A stretch of DNA of 29,143 nucleotides from Clostridiaceae bacterium (lineage in GTDB: Bacteria; Bacillota; Clostridia; Oscillospirales; Acutalibacteraceae), in contig CAJGBV010000020.1 of the NCBI GenBank assembly GCA_904501755.1, positions 1-29,143 of the forward strand, written 5' to 3'. Under the pieces are notes generated by a model that saw nothing but the letters and a program-made list of their open reading frames with translations, was not told the DNA's origin and did no database searches. A program made the position numbers and the translations under genes. This document shows positions 16,839 through 25,005 of the stretch, in pieces. Every line of letters starts with the position of its first letter. Position 1 is the stretch's first letter.

Positions 16839-17123
16839 TTACTGCTCTACAGCGTAAATGCTGACCTGCTTACGGTCACGGCCAACACGCTCGAACTTAA
16901 CTTTACCGTCGATAAGAGCAAATAAAGTATCGTCAGAACCCTTGCCTACATTATTGCCGGCGTGGATATGTGTGCCGCGCTGACGAACAAGAATGTTACC
17001 GGCCAATACGAACTGACCATCGGCACGCTTTACACCAAGACGCTTAGACTCACTGTCACGACCGTTCTTGGTAGAACCCATACCTTTTTTATGGGCGAAT
17101 AACTGAATGTTAATCTTTAACAT
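16839..17123 (-). CDS. rpmA: 50S ribosomal protein L27 with cleavable N-terminal extension
   Basis: A 94-aa component of the large subunit near the peptidyl-transferase centre. The core motifs GSTKNGRDSESKRLGVK and RQRGTHIHAGNNVGKGSDDTLFA are typical. The first nine residues (MLKINIQLF) form the extension found in Firmicutes, which must be removed by Prp before the AHKKG end can reach into the peptidyl-transferase site. The common cleavage sequence ends QFF; here it is QLF. The prp gene is immediately upstream (2-bp gap). Confidence 0.98.
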   Translation of the reverse strand: MLKINIQLFAHKKGMGSTKNGRDSESKRLGVKRADGQFVLAGNILVRQRGTHIHAGNNVGKGSDDTLFALIDGKVKFERVGRDRKQVSIYAVEQ

Positions 17124-17125
17124 AA

Positions 17126-17443
17126 CTACACCTCCGAAATGATAGATATTCTGTCATCATACTGGGAAGAAAGCTGTTCTATATGAAGTCTGAAGCCCTC
17201 TAAAACCGCTATAGCTTTATCGGAAGGAGCTTTCACCTTAATTATCATTAAGGCTTCATCAACCCTTGCTTCTATTTCATCACCGATTATTTCGGTAACG
17301 GTATTAGCTGTCATATATGCGGCAGATGAAACTGCACTGCAAACAATTTTTCCTTCAATATCGTCACAGTTGACAGAACTGTGACCGCTGATAGAAAAGC
17401 CAATCAAATGACCTTTATCAGCCAAAAATTTAACTTTGGTCAT
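17126..17443 (-). CDS. prp: Ribosomal-processing cysteine protease Prp
   Basis: A 105-aa cysteine protease (YsxB family) that removes the N-terminal extension of L27. The catalytic His is H21 in SISGHSS and the catalytic Cys is C35 in GKIVCSAVSSAAYMT, at the spacing seen in the Staphylococcus enzyme. Position between rplU (8-bp gap) and rpmA (2-bp gap) is the standard order in Firmicutes, which supports the role. Confidence 0.95.
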   Translation of the reverse strand: MTKVKFLADKGHLIGFSISGHSSVNCDDIEGKIVCSAVSSAAYMTANTVTEIIGDEIEARVDEALMIIKVKAPSDKAIAVLEGFRLHIEQLSSQYDDRISIISEV

Positions 17444-17451
17444 AAAGCAAA

Positions 17452-17757
17452 TTAACCGATTGCCTTGATTTCAACCTTAGTGTACGGCTGTCTATGGCCC
17501 TTTTTACGAGCGCAACCCTTCTTGGGCTTGTAGGTAAATACAGTAATCTTCTTACCCTTGCCGTTTTTGAGAACCTCACCCTTAACGGTTACACCCTCAA
17601 CATAAGGAGCGCCAACCTTAAGAGCACCGTCATTGATAGCAACAACCTTGTCGAATACAACTTCAGCGCCATCCTGAGCATTAAGCTTCTCAACATAGAT
17701 AACATCACCGTCAGTTACACGGTACTGCTTTCCACCGGTTTCAATAATTGCGTACAT
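17452..17757 (-). CDS. rplU: 50S ribosomal protein L21
   Basis: A 101-aa large-subunit protein that contacts 23S rRNA. It starts MYAIIETGGKQYRV and ends with the basic tail KKGCARKKGHRQPYTKVEI, both characteristic. AGGTG lies 8 bases before ATG. It is the first gene of the unit, behind a consensus promoter and the L21 leader. Confidence 0.98.
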   Translation of the reverse strand: MYAIIETGGKQYRVTDGDVIYVEKLNAQDGAEVVFDKVVAINDGALKVGAPYVEGVTVKGEVLKNGKGKKITVFTYKPKKGCARKKGHRQPYTKVEIKAIG

Positions 17758-17847
17758 TCTTTTGCACCTGCCTTAATTTCAGTCTCGCTACAGTAAGGCG
17801 TATGCCAAAATAGGCATAACTTAACAGAGCCTTCAATATGCGGCCTT
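17758..17847 (-). ncRNA. L21 leader RNA (ribosomal-protein autoregulatory element)
   Basis: The roughly 90-base 5' leader of rplU on the minus strand starts about AAGGCCGCAT, pairs AAGGC (17847-17843) with GCCTT (17799-17795) as closing stem, and holds the hairpin TATGCC/GGCATA (17818-17813 with 17806-17801). This layout and the GAAGGCTCT word fit what I recall of the Firmicutes L21 leader, thought to let L21 repress its own operon. No covariance search was run. Confidence 0.7.
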
Positions 17848-17850
17848 ACG

Positions 17851-17879
17851 ATTATACCATAGTCACTTGTGTATGTCAA
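17851..17879 (-). promoter_or_regulatory. Consensus sigma-A promoter of the rplU operon
   Basis: On the minus strand: TTGACA (17879-17874), 17-bp spacer, TATAAT (17856-17851). Both boxes are perfect matches, the strongest promoter in the window, as expected for ribosomal-protein genes. Confidence 0.95.
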
Positions 17880-17896
17880 GAATTTTTATTCTTTTT

Positions 17897-18241
17897 TCAT
17901 TTATCAAAAATTAGATTAATTACCACTTTTCCCTCGTCGGCTTTTTCCCCTTGTTTTATATTTAAACTTTTGCAAGCTCTTATAATTCTTGCTAACTGGT
18001 TTTTATTGTTAATAAAGGTTTCTTCATCATCAAATATAAGCTTTACCTCAATATAGCTTTCTCTGTTAAACGCCATAATATCAAATTTACTCTTTTGTGC
18101 AACCTTATAGGCAAGTTCGACCATTTTACAGGTTTCTTCATTTTCACAAATAGGTTTGCGCGTTTTTGACAGTGCAGTCTTATTATTTTCAAAACATCTG
18201 CCTACCAATGAAAACATTTCATAAAGAATTAAATCTCTCAT
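17897..18241 (-). CDS. Conserved-looking hypothetical protein, 114 aa
   Basis: I do not recognise the family. A soluble mixed alpha/beta protein with two cysteines in PICENEETCKMVE (N-terminal third), a middle beta-like stretch SYIEVKLIFDDEE and a C-terminal GKVVINLIFDK. The start is ATG 18241: GAGGGTGA lies 5 bases before it, and the ATG at 18256 would place this ribosome site inside the gene. It ends 17 bp before the -35 of the rplU promoter, so it is a separate unit. A terminator-like hairpin stands in its leader. Confidence 0.65.
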   Translation of the reverse strand: MRDLILYEMFSLVGRCFENNKTALSKTRKPICENEETCKMVELAYKVAQKSKFDIMAFNRESYIEVKLIFDDEETFINNKNQLARIIRACKSLNIKQGEKADEGKVVINLIFDK

Positions 18242-18263
18242 AAAAATCACCCTCATAAAAAAT

Positions 18264-18290
18264 TAAAAAGCGTGTCCACAGAGGACACGC
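18264..18290 (-). terminator. Terminator-like hairpin in the leader of the 114-aa gene
   Basis: On the minus strand: GCGTGTCC (18290-18283), 5-base loop, GGACACGC (18277-18270), then TTTTTAATTTTTT running up to the ribosome site. On the plus strand it lacks a T-run, so it works leftward. No minus-strand gene lies to its right, so it may be an attenuator of the 114-aa gene or may stop antisense transcripts. Confidence 0.7.
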
Positions 18291-18441
18291 CGAAAAAGTG
18301 CAACCCGTAGTTTTTTGCAACAATATAATATATATAAAGAATTCCTTTCTTCTTAAAATTAGTCTGTTGCATATTTATATTATTTATGCTACAGTTATTA
18401 TAAAGGTTAAAATCGGTATAGATACTGAAAGGATCTCAAAT

Positions 18442-19785
18442 ATGACAGACATTATATTCAGTTTCGATGTAGAAGATTATATTCATAAAATCGGTGCAGA
18501 TGGCATTTTGCGCAGTATTCAGCTTTTAAGCAAACACAATGTCAGAGGTTGTTTTAATGTTGTTGCTCGTCTTGCTATGGCTTTAGAGCAATGGGAACGA
18601 CAGGATATTATCAAGGCTCTTAAAGAACATGAAATAACCTCCCATACCCTTGACCATTCTCATCATCCCACCATTTGCGAATACACAGACCTTGACGATT
18701 ACAATGCTGCCCTTGATATTTTTTTAAAAACCGAGGGCAGAGCCATAAATATTTTAAAAGCAATTTTTGATATAGATGAAATACCTTCTGCTTGTCCTCC
18801 CGGAATTTCCACCTCTTATGTTGCCCACTACGGATATGCAAAATTAGGCGTTCCTGTTTATGATGGTGATACTATCAGAGATGACAAAAGAGGAAGACCC
18901 ATTAACTTTTGCAATATTCTTACTACAGGTTATAACTGGGGGCTTGAGGACCATCTCTTTACTATGACAAAGGAAGAAATAAAAGAAGCCATTTACAAAG
19001 TCACACAAGAGAAGGATCTATTTGTTATCTGGCATCATCCTCAAATGGCATATCTTAAAAATTTTTGGGACGGAATAAACTACAACGGTGTTAATACACA
19101 TCCTGACAACTGGAAAGAAAGCCCACGCCACACCGACGAAGATGTTGAAAGATTCTATGAAAACTTTGATTATCTTTTAGGTCTTCTGAAAAGTGACCCC
19201 GAGCATTTTAACTTCACTACATATTCGGAACTTGCTAAAAAGCACTATGGCGGTGTACGAAAGATAACTAAAGATGTTATTGTGGAACTTAATAAGCAGT
19301 TAAAAGAAGAGTTCTTCCCTGTCACAACACCTGATTCATATTGCCTTACTGATATTATGTATGGCTGCAGAGAGCTTTTACAAGGCAAAAATGAGCATAT
19401 TTGCAAGGATGTCTACGGATTTTTATATACTCCGTATACTATAGAAAAAGAAATCACTCTTACTAAAGACGAAGTAATAAAAGGCTCATATCAGATAACC
19501 GATAGCTTTTTACCCGAAAAAATAGTAATTGACGATAAAATTATAGGCCCTGCCGATTGGCTTCGTGCTGCAATGGAAATTCTTTGCGGTAAGAAAAAAG
19601 TGACTGTAGCTCCCGGTCCTTGGCAAATTGACCTTGACCAATTCCCATGGATGAAAACCATATCCTATAAAAACAACTGGGTACATTCCCCTGACTTTAA
19701 GGATGAATATTTGTCCAATCGTTTCAGAATGCAATCCTGGACTATCCGTTTTGACAGGGAAACACCACGAAAGGTTTTTGATTAA
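18442..19785 (+). CDS. CE4-type polysaccharide deacetylase family protein with extra C-terminal domain
   Basis: 447 aa. Residues 1-270 are a NodB-like barrel: D9 and D12 in SFDVEDY (the DVED variant of the first CE4 motif) and H68, H72 in SHTLDH (metal site). Such enzymes remove N- or O-acetyl groups from sugars. Residues 275-447 are an additional region; a part near 395-420 (LPEKIVIDDKIIGPADWLRA) recalls pseudomurein-binding-type repeats, which is tentative. No signal peptide from the chosen ATG, so it should be cytoplasmic. The longer frame from 18298 adds 48 poor-quality residues; AAAGGA 9 bases before ATG 18442 decides the start. It begins the accessory carbohydrate block. Confidence 0.78.
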   Translation: MTDIIFSFDVEDYIHKIGADGILRSIQLLSKHNVRGCFNVVARLAMALEQWERQDIIKALKEHEITSHTLDHSHHPTICEYTDLDDYNAALDIFLKTEGRAINILKAIFDIDEIPSACPPGISTSYVAHYGYAKLGVPVYDGDTIRDDKRGRPINFCNILTTGYNWGLEDHLFTMTKEEIKEAIYKVTQEKDLFVIWHHPQMAYLKNFWDGINYNGVNTHPDNWKESPRHTDEDVERFYENFDYLLGLLKSDPEHFNFTTYSELAKKHYGGVRKITKDVIVELNKQLKEEFFPVTTPDSYCLTDIMYGCRELLQGKNEHICKDVYGFLYTPYTIEKEITLTKDEVIKGSYQITDSFLPEKIVIDDKIIGPADWLRAAMEILCGKKKVTVAPGPWQIDLDQFPWMKTISYKNNWVHSPDFKDEYLSNRFRMQSWTIRFDRETPRKVFD

Positions 19786-19848
19786 AAACAAAGGCTTGAA
19801 ACCAACCCACAAAAAACGAATAAAGACCGTTTTTATACCAAATAACAA

Positions 19849-19894
19849 ACGCAAAAAGACTTTTTTTTAGATAAAGGTTTGCGTCACTTATAAT
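19849..19894 (+). promoter_or_regulatory. Inverted repeat and -10 box before the phosphatase gene
   Basis: ACGCAAA (19849-19855) and TTTGCGT (19878-19884) are exact inverted copies 22 bp apart, and TATAAT (19889-19894) begins five bases past the second. This could be an operator over the promoter of the downstream lipoprotein gene. The -35 is not clear. Confidence 0.35.
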
Positions 19895-19921
19895 ATTGCA
19901 AATTTCAAGAGGAGATTTATT

Positions 19922-21136
19922 ATGAGAAAGATTTTAAGTCTTATACTATACTTATTTTTGCTTTTTTCTCTTATAGCTTGTCATTCTAACGATACTACAA
20001 ACTCATCCCTCCCCTCCCAACTTAGTGAGCAAAAAGACGATGAAACAAAAATTAAGGAATGGTATTCTAAAAATAAAGTTAAATTTACCACCGCCGAATT
20101 AGAAAAAGCAATTAACACACAGTACGTTTTACCAAAAAACATTATTCTGATGATTGGCGATGGTATGGGAATAAACGATATTATACTGACTAACAGGTTT
20201 GGAAAATCCTTGTTCGACTTCGGACTGGTTATCGACCATCTCCCAAACCAAGGTTTCTCTATCACGGATTCTGCTCAAGGCGTCACTGATTCTGCTGCTG
20301 CGTCAACAGCATTGTCCACTGGAGAAAAAGCGAAAAATGGTCGTTTGGGAATTGACAAAAACGGAAACTACGTTGAAAACACATCAGAACTTGCAAGACA
20401 CTATAATAAAAAAGTGGGAATAGTTACAAACGATGCAGTTTTCGGTGCTACTCCATCGGGATTCGTGGTTCATTGTACAGATCGCAGTAACACAGATGAA
20501 ATTTGTCAAAAGTTGCTTACTTTTGCACCTGATGTACTAATAGGAAGCAGTGCTTCTATATTCACCGAAAGTATTAACAAAAGCGATTATCATCGTATTC
20601 TTTTAGAAGATATTAATTTAGCAACCGACCAAGCTTACTGGGAAGGCGCTCTTAATAACGACCCAGATTTTGAAAAAGCCTTTTTTGGCTTTATGAACGT
20701 TAGTTTCAGCTATGATAGTTCTCAATTAGCCCAAGCAACCGAATTAGCCCTTAATCGTCTTGAAAACAAGGACGGTTTCTTCCTTATGGTAGAAAGCGCA
20801 GGAACAGATAAAGCAGGACACAACAAAATAATAGATAATAAAATTCACGGCGTTTCCAGTTTTAATAAAGCGGTTGCAGTTGCTTTGAAATACTGTATGA
20901 ACAACCCTGATACAATACTAATTGTAACCTCTGACCACGAAACAGGAGGAGTTACATTACCAAACGGAGATTATGAGCTTAGCGACAGCCTTTTTACCAC
21001 AGACCAACACACTAATGCAAAAGTAGGTGTTTTTGCATTAGGCTATGGTACCGAATATTTCAACAACAAAACTGTTGATAATACGGATATTGCAAAGTTC
21101 ATCCATGCTGCTATAAAAGTTGAAACATATAAATAA
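19922..21136 (+). CDS. Alkaline phosphatase-family lipoprotein
   Basis: 404 aa. MRK, a hydrophobic stretch and the lipobox LIAC (Cys20) show export and lipid anchoring on the outer membrane face; residues 21-45 are a polar linker. The phosphatase domain has all family marks: GDGMG (D80 metal ligand), TDSAAAST with the nucleophile S124, ESAGTDKAGH (metal ligands), TSDHETGG and the late QHTNAKVGVFALG with its metal His. The EGxxID-type motif reads ESAGTD, a mild variant. The enzyme should release phosphate from monoesters outside the cell. AGAGGAG precedes the ATG. The gene stands between two sugar-related genes, each with its own gap of more than 110 bp. Confidence 0.88.
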   Translation: MRKILSLILYLFLLFSLIACHSNDTTNSSLPSQLSEQKDDETKIKEWYSKNKVKFTTAELEKAINTQYVLPKNIILMIGDGMGINDIILTNRFGKSLFDFGLVIDHLPNQGFSITDSAQGVTDSAAASTALSTGEKAKNGRLGIDKNGNYVENTSELARHYNKKVGIVTNDAVFGATPSGFVVHCTDRSNTDEICQKLLTFAPDVLIGSSASIFTESINKSDYHRILLEDINLATDQAYWEGALNNDPDFEKAFFGFMNVSFSYDSSQLAQATELALNRLENKDGFFLMVESAGTDKAGHNKIIDNKIHGVSSFNKAVAVALKYCMNNPDTILIVTSDHETGGVTLPNGDYELSDSLFTTDQHTNAKVGVFALGYGTEYFNNKTVDNTDIAKFIHAAIKVETYK

Positions 21137-21251
21137 TCTTTTATCAATCGCTTAACAAAGTGGATTTTTTATATAAAAATATAGTTTTATTCCATTGTTT
21201 TAGACTGTTTTTTCATATATACTATAAAAAAACAGGAATAGGAGAATTTTT

Positions 21252-22796
21252 ATGGACATTTATGCAAAACAAGCGCTTGAAGAGTATAGTAATGAAGCTA
21301 CTTCCGCCCATCCCGGTGGAGTTAACGGCAGACCTTTTTGGAATATAAATGCGTCGCAGTTTACTTTTGCGCCTTCCTTTCAGTTTCCTTGGATTCCATA
21401 CAGTGGAAAATATAACTTTATAGCAACCGACAAAAATGGTGTTGAACATACCTTCACCTCAGAGTTCCCTACCGCTTCCCTTGCACCTATTTGGAAAGAT
21501 ATACCAACAGGATTTGTTGAATTAAAGGTAAGATCTCAGTCAGGTAAAGCCGTTGGAACAAGAACCTTCTTTAAGTGCGACCCCTTCCCGGGAAGAGAAG
21601 CTCTGCCAAAAAGAGCCCGTTCCTATCGCGAAGCAAGTCTTGCTTCTTACCGTTTCTTATATAACGATGAAATTTCTCAGCATTGGCTTAAATACGGTTT
21701 GCCAAAGCCTGATTACTGCCACAATGCTTATCCTTCAAAAATGCACTCAAGCGTTATTTCGGTAATGGTTGAATATGCAACCAAATATCCCGAAAACAGT
21801 GAAAACGCTATGCGTATAGCACGTAATGCCGCTGATTATCTTCTCTCTATTACCTACCCTGCAGGTCATGTTTTAGAAGGTCTTCCTCCAACATACTCTT
21901 TTGAGAATATGGATGCCGAAAGCGTAAACAAAGTTGCTCCTGCGGCAGAAAAATGTTTAGGCACAATAATGATGATTTATCCCATTCATGTTGGAAATGC
22001 ATATTTAGCGTTATACGAAGCAACAAAGGACCAAAAGTATTATGATGCCGCTTTAAAAATAGCTGATTTTTATAAAAAGAATATGTGCCCCGAAGGCAGT
22101 TGGTATTTGCTCTATGACTGCGAAAGCGGTAAAAATCTAAAAGATAACTTGTGCTTGGATTTCAAATTTGTTGTCTTTTTCCAAAAGCTTTACGAACTAA
22201 CAAACGACCAAGAATGGCTTAAAATATCTAAAGCTCACGTTCAGTACATAAGTGAAATATGCTTAAAAAATTATAACTGGGAAGGTCAGTTTGAGGACGT
22301 TGCCGTTACAGGAAATTATCATAACCTAACCCACTTTACCGCGAACCAAATGATAGAATATATTGCAAAAAATCTAAGTGACGATAACGAGAAAATTGAG
22401 ATTGCAAAAGATTTGATGCGTTATGTGGAAGACCAGTTTGTTGTATGGGGAGAATTCCCAAATTGGTCAAACAGCCCTGTTGATAAACGTCACACCCCTG
22501 CTGGCCTAGAGCAATACCTATGCTATGTTCCTATTGATTCAAGCACTGCCACTATTGTACGAGGATTTATAAATATGTATCGCCTTACCAAAGAACGTCT
22601 TTATTTAGAAAAAGCTATGGCTCTTGCCGATTCTATCACTCGTATGCAGGACAGCGAAACAGGTCTTATTCCAACCTTCTTCATTGGAGAAAACTGTGCT
22701 TACGGACGCATAAACTATTGGATAAATTGCCAAATTTTTACTACAAGAGTTCTTCTTGAACTATCCGAACTTACCGAAGCCGAAGGTATTGAATAA
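21252..22796 (+). CDS. Six-hairpin glycosidase-like protein
   Basis: 514 aa, no signal peptide, so cytoplasmic. The first 110 residues are beta-rich (FN3-like, ending around FVELKVRSQSGKAVGTRTFFK). From about 130 on, alternating helix pairs appear, with the repeating pattern AYLALYEATKDQKYYDAALKI, VFFQKLYELTNDQEWLKISK and MYRLTKERLYLEKAMALADS, as in (alpha/alpha)6-barrel glycoside hydrolases and polysaccharide lyases. Acidic residues that could be catalytic are many and I cannot name the family or substrate. GGAG is 9 bases before the ATG. It ends at a strong terminator shared with the converging GH120 gene. Confidence 0.7.
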   Translation: MDIYAKQALEEYSNEATSAHPGGVNGRPFWNINASQFTFAPSFQFPWIPYSGKYNFIATDKNGVEHTFTSEFPTASLAPIWKDIPTGFVELKVRSQSGKAVGTRTFFKCDPFPGREALPKRARSYREASLASYRFLYNDEISQHWLKYGLPKPDYCHNAYPSKMHSSVISVMVEYATKYPENSENAMRIARNAADYLLSITYPAGHVLEGLPPTYSFENMDAESVNKVAPAAEKCLGTIMMIYPIHVGNAYLALYEATKDQKYYDAALKIADFYKKNMCPEGSWYLLYDCESGKNLKDNLCLDFKFVVFFQKLYELTNDQEWLKISKAHVQYISEICLKNYNWEGQFEDVAVTGNYHNLTHFTANQMIEYIAKNLSDDNEKIEIAKDLMRYVEDQFVVWGEFPNWSNSPVDKRHTPAGLEQYLCYVPIDSSTATIVRGFINMYRLTKERLYLEKAMALADSITRMQDSETGLIPTFFIGENCAYGRINYWINCQIFTTRVLLELSELTEAEGIE

Positions 22797-22827
22797 ACAA
22801 CTTTTAATATATTTTTTATTTCATAAC

Positions 22828-22885
22828 AAAAGACACATTTGTGTTGTCCATGTTAAGTGGAACCGATAACACAAATGTGTCTTTT
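22828..22885. terminator. Bidirectional terminator between converging genes
   Basis: AAAAGACACATTTGTGTT (22828-22845) and its exact complement (22868-22885) form an 18-bp stem with a 22-base loop and T-rich ends on both strands. It closes the six-hairpin gene and the GH120 gene. Confidence 0.95.
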
Positions 22886-22905
22886 TATATAGTTTTAAAA
22901 TTTTA

Positions 22906-24828
22906 TTAAATATTACGTATAAATATTTTTTGTTCACCTGCTACAAGATTAGCAAATGGACCGGGATGAATAATCTGCGCACGATTTTCCCCTAAAATAT
23001 CCACAGAGAAATCCACAGATGTACCATCAGGATTTTCAAAACATTCCTCTGGATATATAACCGCACCAAGACGCTGGGTAGTAACCTTTTGGCAACTTAC
23101 ATCAATAGCATCCTCAGGCACATTGATATTAAGATACAGCTTTCCATCGCTTTCCTCCAAAGTTGCAGTAAGACCATCAACAACTTTTGAACCTTTTTCC
23201 AAACGGTTAAGGTCGGATTCGCCGCCATACACATTTTCTTCCATCCATACCGGAAGAGCGGGTGCATCACCCAAAAAGTATTCCTTTTTAATAAGTTCTT
23301 TATATTCTTCAGGGTCGTTATTTTTAGCATACACTTTATCAATAGTTTTAAATCTTTCTGTTATTGGTGACTTGCAAAGGAAAATATTATTTATAAGACG
23401 GTCATCTCCGCTAAAAATAGGCGCCACACCCAAAACACCGGTGGAATGATTTAAGTGGTATGGTGTTTGTCTGTCCATAGCAGGTTCCTGTAGCATATTA
23501 CCAACCATTAAATTATGAACAAAAGCAGTACCCTGTGCCATATTTACAACCGAAAGATTAGAAAGCAAAATATTATTATCAATAAGGCATGGACCATGAG
23601 TAACCTCTATCATAAAATCACGATTATTGTTATAATAAACGTTCTTTGTAACACGTGTTCCCTGTGCCTGCCAATCCAGCCATGTACCCAAAGAACAATC
23701 GTGTATATAGTTATTTTCGATTACTACGTCAATAGCGGCGTGAAGCTTAATGCCACCTTTTTCGGCACCGTAAAACTCGTGCTTTATGCCTATATTATAT
23801 ATATGGTTATTCTCAATTCGGCTGAATGCGCAACCCATATGACCTACGACACCATTTTGATTGCAGCTATGTATTACGTTGTTTCGTATAATATGTGAGC
23901 CTACGTTATCCTTAGACCAGCCTATCTGTAGTCCTCTGAACACCGCTTCGGTTTGATAGTAGTGGGAATATTTTTTATGGTATTTATAGTATTCACTATC
24001 TCCCGTACTTCCCTCTCTACCAATACTTATAGCACTGCATTTAGCATCATGGAGAAGATTGTTTTCAATTATCCATCCTTTACTCCAATTTGCACCCACC
24101 ATACCTATCTGGTCGGCAGTTGGAGGAACAAAAGGACAAGCCGCCTGTGCGATTTCGAAACCGCTTAAGGTGATATAATTTCTGCCACTCTTAGTTGGAT
24201 AAAAACAGCATTTTCGCACATTTATTTCGATAAATTCGTTATTGGGGTTATAATCCCAAAAATTACAGAAAATCGTAGTATTAAGGTCGTCAACCTCGGC
24301 AAACCAACGATAACGTGTAAGCTCAGGATTTGGTATTGCTTCCTTGTAAGTATCAGTCAGCCAAACGTTATAACCGTATTCTCTTACAGGTGCAGCGTAA
24401 AGGTCCTCCATAGACTCTGCTTCAAACATTGAAACACCGTTAATATAAACTTCACCAAGGTGCAACTTATAATGTTTTGGACTTAAAAGCCAATCGCCGT
24501 CAAGCAAAGTATTGTATGGGTTATAATCTCCAAAAAAGCTATTTGGTAATATCTTCTTCCAAACAGTACCCTCTACGTTTTCCCAATCGGTTATAACTTC
24601 AGAACCTTTAATAACGGGATGTTCACCCTCGGCAGCAATATAGGTAATGCGGTTATTAGGATTAGCACCTGAATTTTTAGGGTCAACCCATTCGCGATAG
24701 ACGCCCTCATGTACAACAACAGTATCACCTGAAATAGCCACACTTGCCGCTTTGTTTATGGTTTTGAAGGGAGCGTCGGCAGTACCGATATTAAAGTCGC
24801 ACCCATTTTTTGAAACGTGATATATCAT
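22906..24828 (-). CDS. GH120-type beta-xylosidase (right-handed beta-helix)
   Basis: 640 aa, the length of known GH120 enzymes such as XylC of Thermoanaerobacterium saccharolyticum, which I recall as very similar in words like YHVSKNG, GDTVVVHEGVYREWV, PPTADQ, NWSKGWIIE and HDAKCSAISIG. The protein is a right-handed parallel beta-helix with IENN-type turns. By alignment from memory the nucleophile is D385 (WLDWQAQGTR) and the acid/base E408 (IEVTHGP); both are present. It would release xylose from xylo-oligosaccharides in the cytoplasm (no signal peptide). AGGAGG precedes ATG. It is divergent from the sialidase-fold gene and likely shares its AraC control. Confidence 0.88.
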   Translation of the reverse strand: MIYHVSKNGCDFNIGTADAPFKTINKAASVAISGDTVVVHEGVYREWVDPKNSGANPNNRITYIAAEGEHPVIKGSEVITDWENVEGTVWKKILPNSFFGDYNPYNTLLDGDWLLSPKHYKLHLGEVYINGVSMFEAESMEDLYAAPVREYGYNVWLTDTYKEAIPNPELTRYRWFAEVDDLNTTIFCNFWDYNPNNEFIEINVRKCCFYPTKSGRNYITLSGFEIAQAACPFVPPTADQIGMVGANWSKGWIIENNLLHDAKCSAISIGREGSTGDSEYYKYHKKYSHYYQTEAVFRGLQIGWSKDNVGSHIIRNNVIHSCNQNGVVGHMGCAFSRIENNHIYNIGIKHEFYGAEKGGIKLHAAIDVVIENNYIHDCSLGTWLDWQAQGTRVTKNVYYNNNRDFMIEVTHGPCLIDNNILLSNLSVVNMAQGTAFVHNLMVGNMLQEPAMDRQTPYHLNHSTGVLGVAPIFSGDDRLINNIFLCKSPITERFKTIDKVYAKNNDPEEYKELIKKEYFLGDAPALPVWMEENVYGGESDLNRLEKGSKVVDGLTATLEESDGKLYLNINVPEDAIDVSCQKVTTQRLGAVIYPEECFENPDGTSVDFSVDILGENRAQIIHPGPFANLVAGEQKIFIRNI

Positions 24829-24854
24829 AATAAACCTCCTGTGCGTTTTCTCTT

Positions 24855-24883
24855 ATTATATTATTTTATTAGACGTAAAACAA
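24855..24883 (-). promoter_or_regulatory. Promoter candidate of the GH120 gene
   Basis: On the minus strand: TTGTTT (24883-24878), 17-bp spacer, TATAAT (24860-24855). The -10 is perfect and the -35 weak, a pattern common at activator-dependent promoters. Its -35 edge is 11 bp from the -35 of the divergent promoter. Confidence 0.6.
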
Positions 24884-24894
24884 GCCTATAAGGG

Positions 24895-24923
24895 TTGAAA
24901 TTGTAGTCATAATTTGATATAAT
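24895..24923 (+). promoter_or_regulatory. Promoter of the sialidase-fold/AraC unit
   Basis: TTGAAA (24895-24900), 17-bp spacer, TATAAT (24918-24923). A small inverted repeat, ATAGC (24934-24938) and GCTAT (24944-24948), follows at the expected transcript start and could be an operator or a 5' mRNA hairpin. Confidence 0.75.
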
Positions 24924-25005
24924 AAATTAAAATATAGCGCAATGCTATGAAAACAGAGATAATTTATGATATTTATAACCAAGACATTTAAAGGAGATCA
25001 GCTTT

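Noticed and set aside
18298..18441. N-terminal extension of the deacetylase (48 codons)
   Set aside because: The residues are Ile/Tyr-rich low-quality sequence over a probable promoter region, and a ribosome site stands before the ATG at 18442.
24829..25005. cre site for CcpA in the GH120/sialidase-fold gap
   Set aside because: No stretch close to the cre consensus was found there, in spite of hprK being in the same window.
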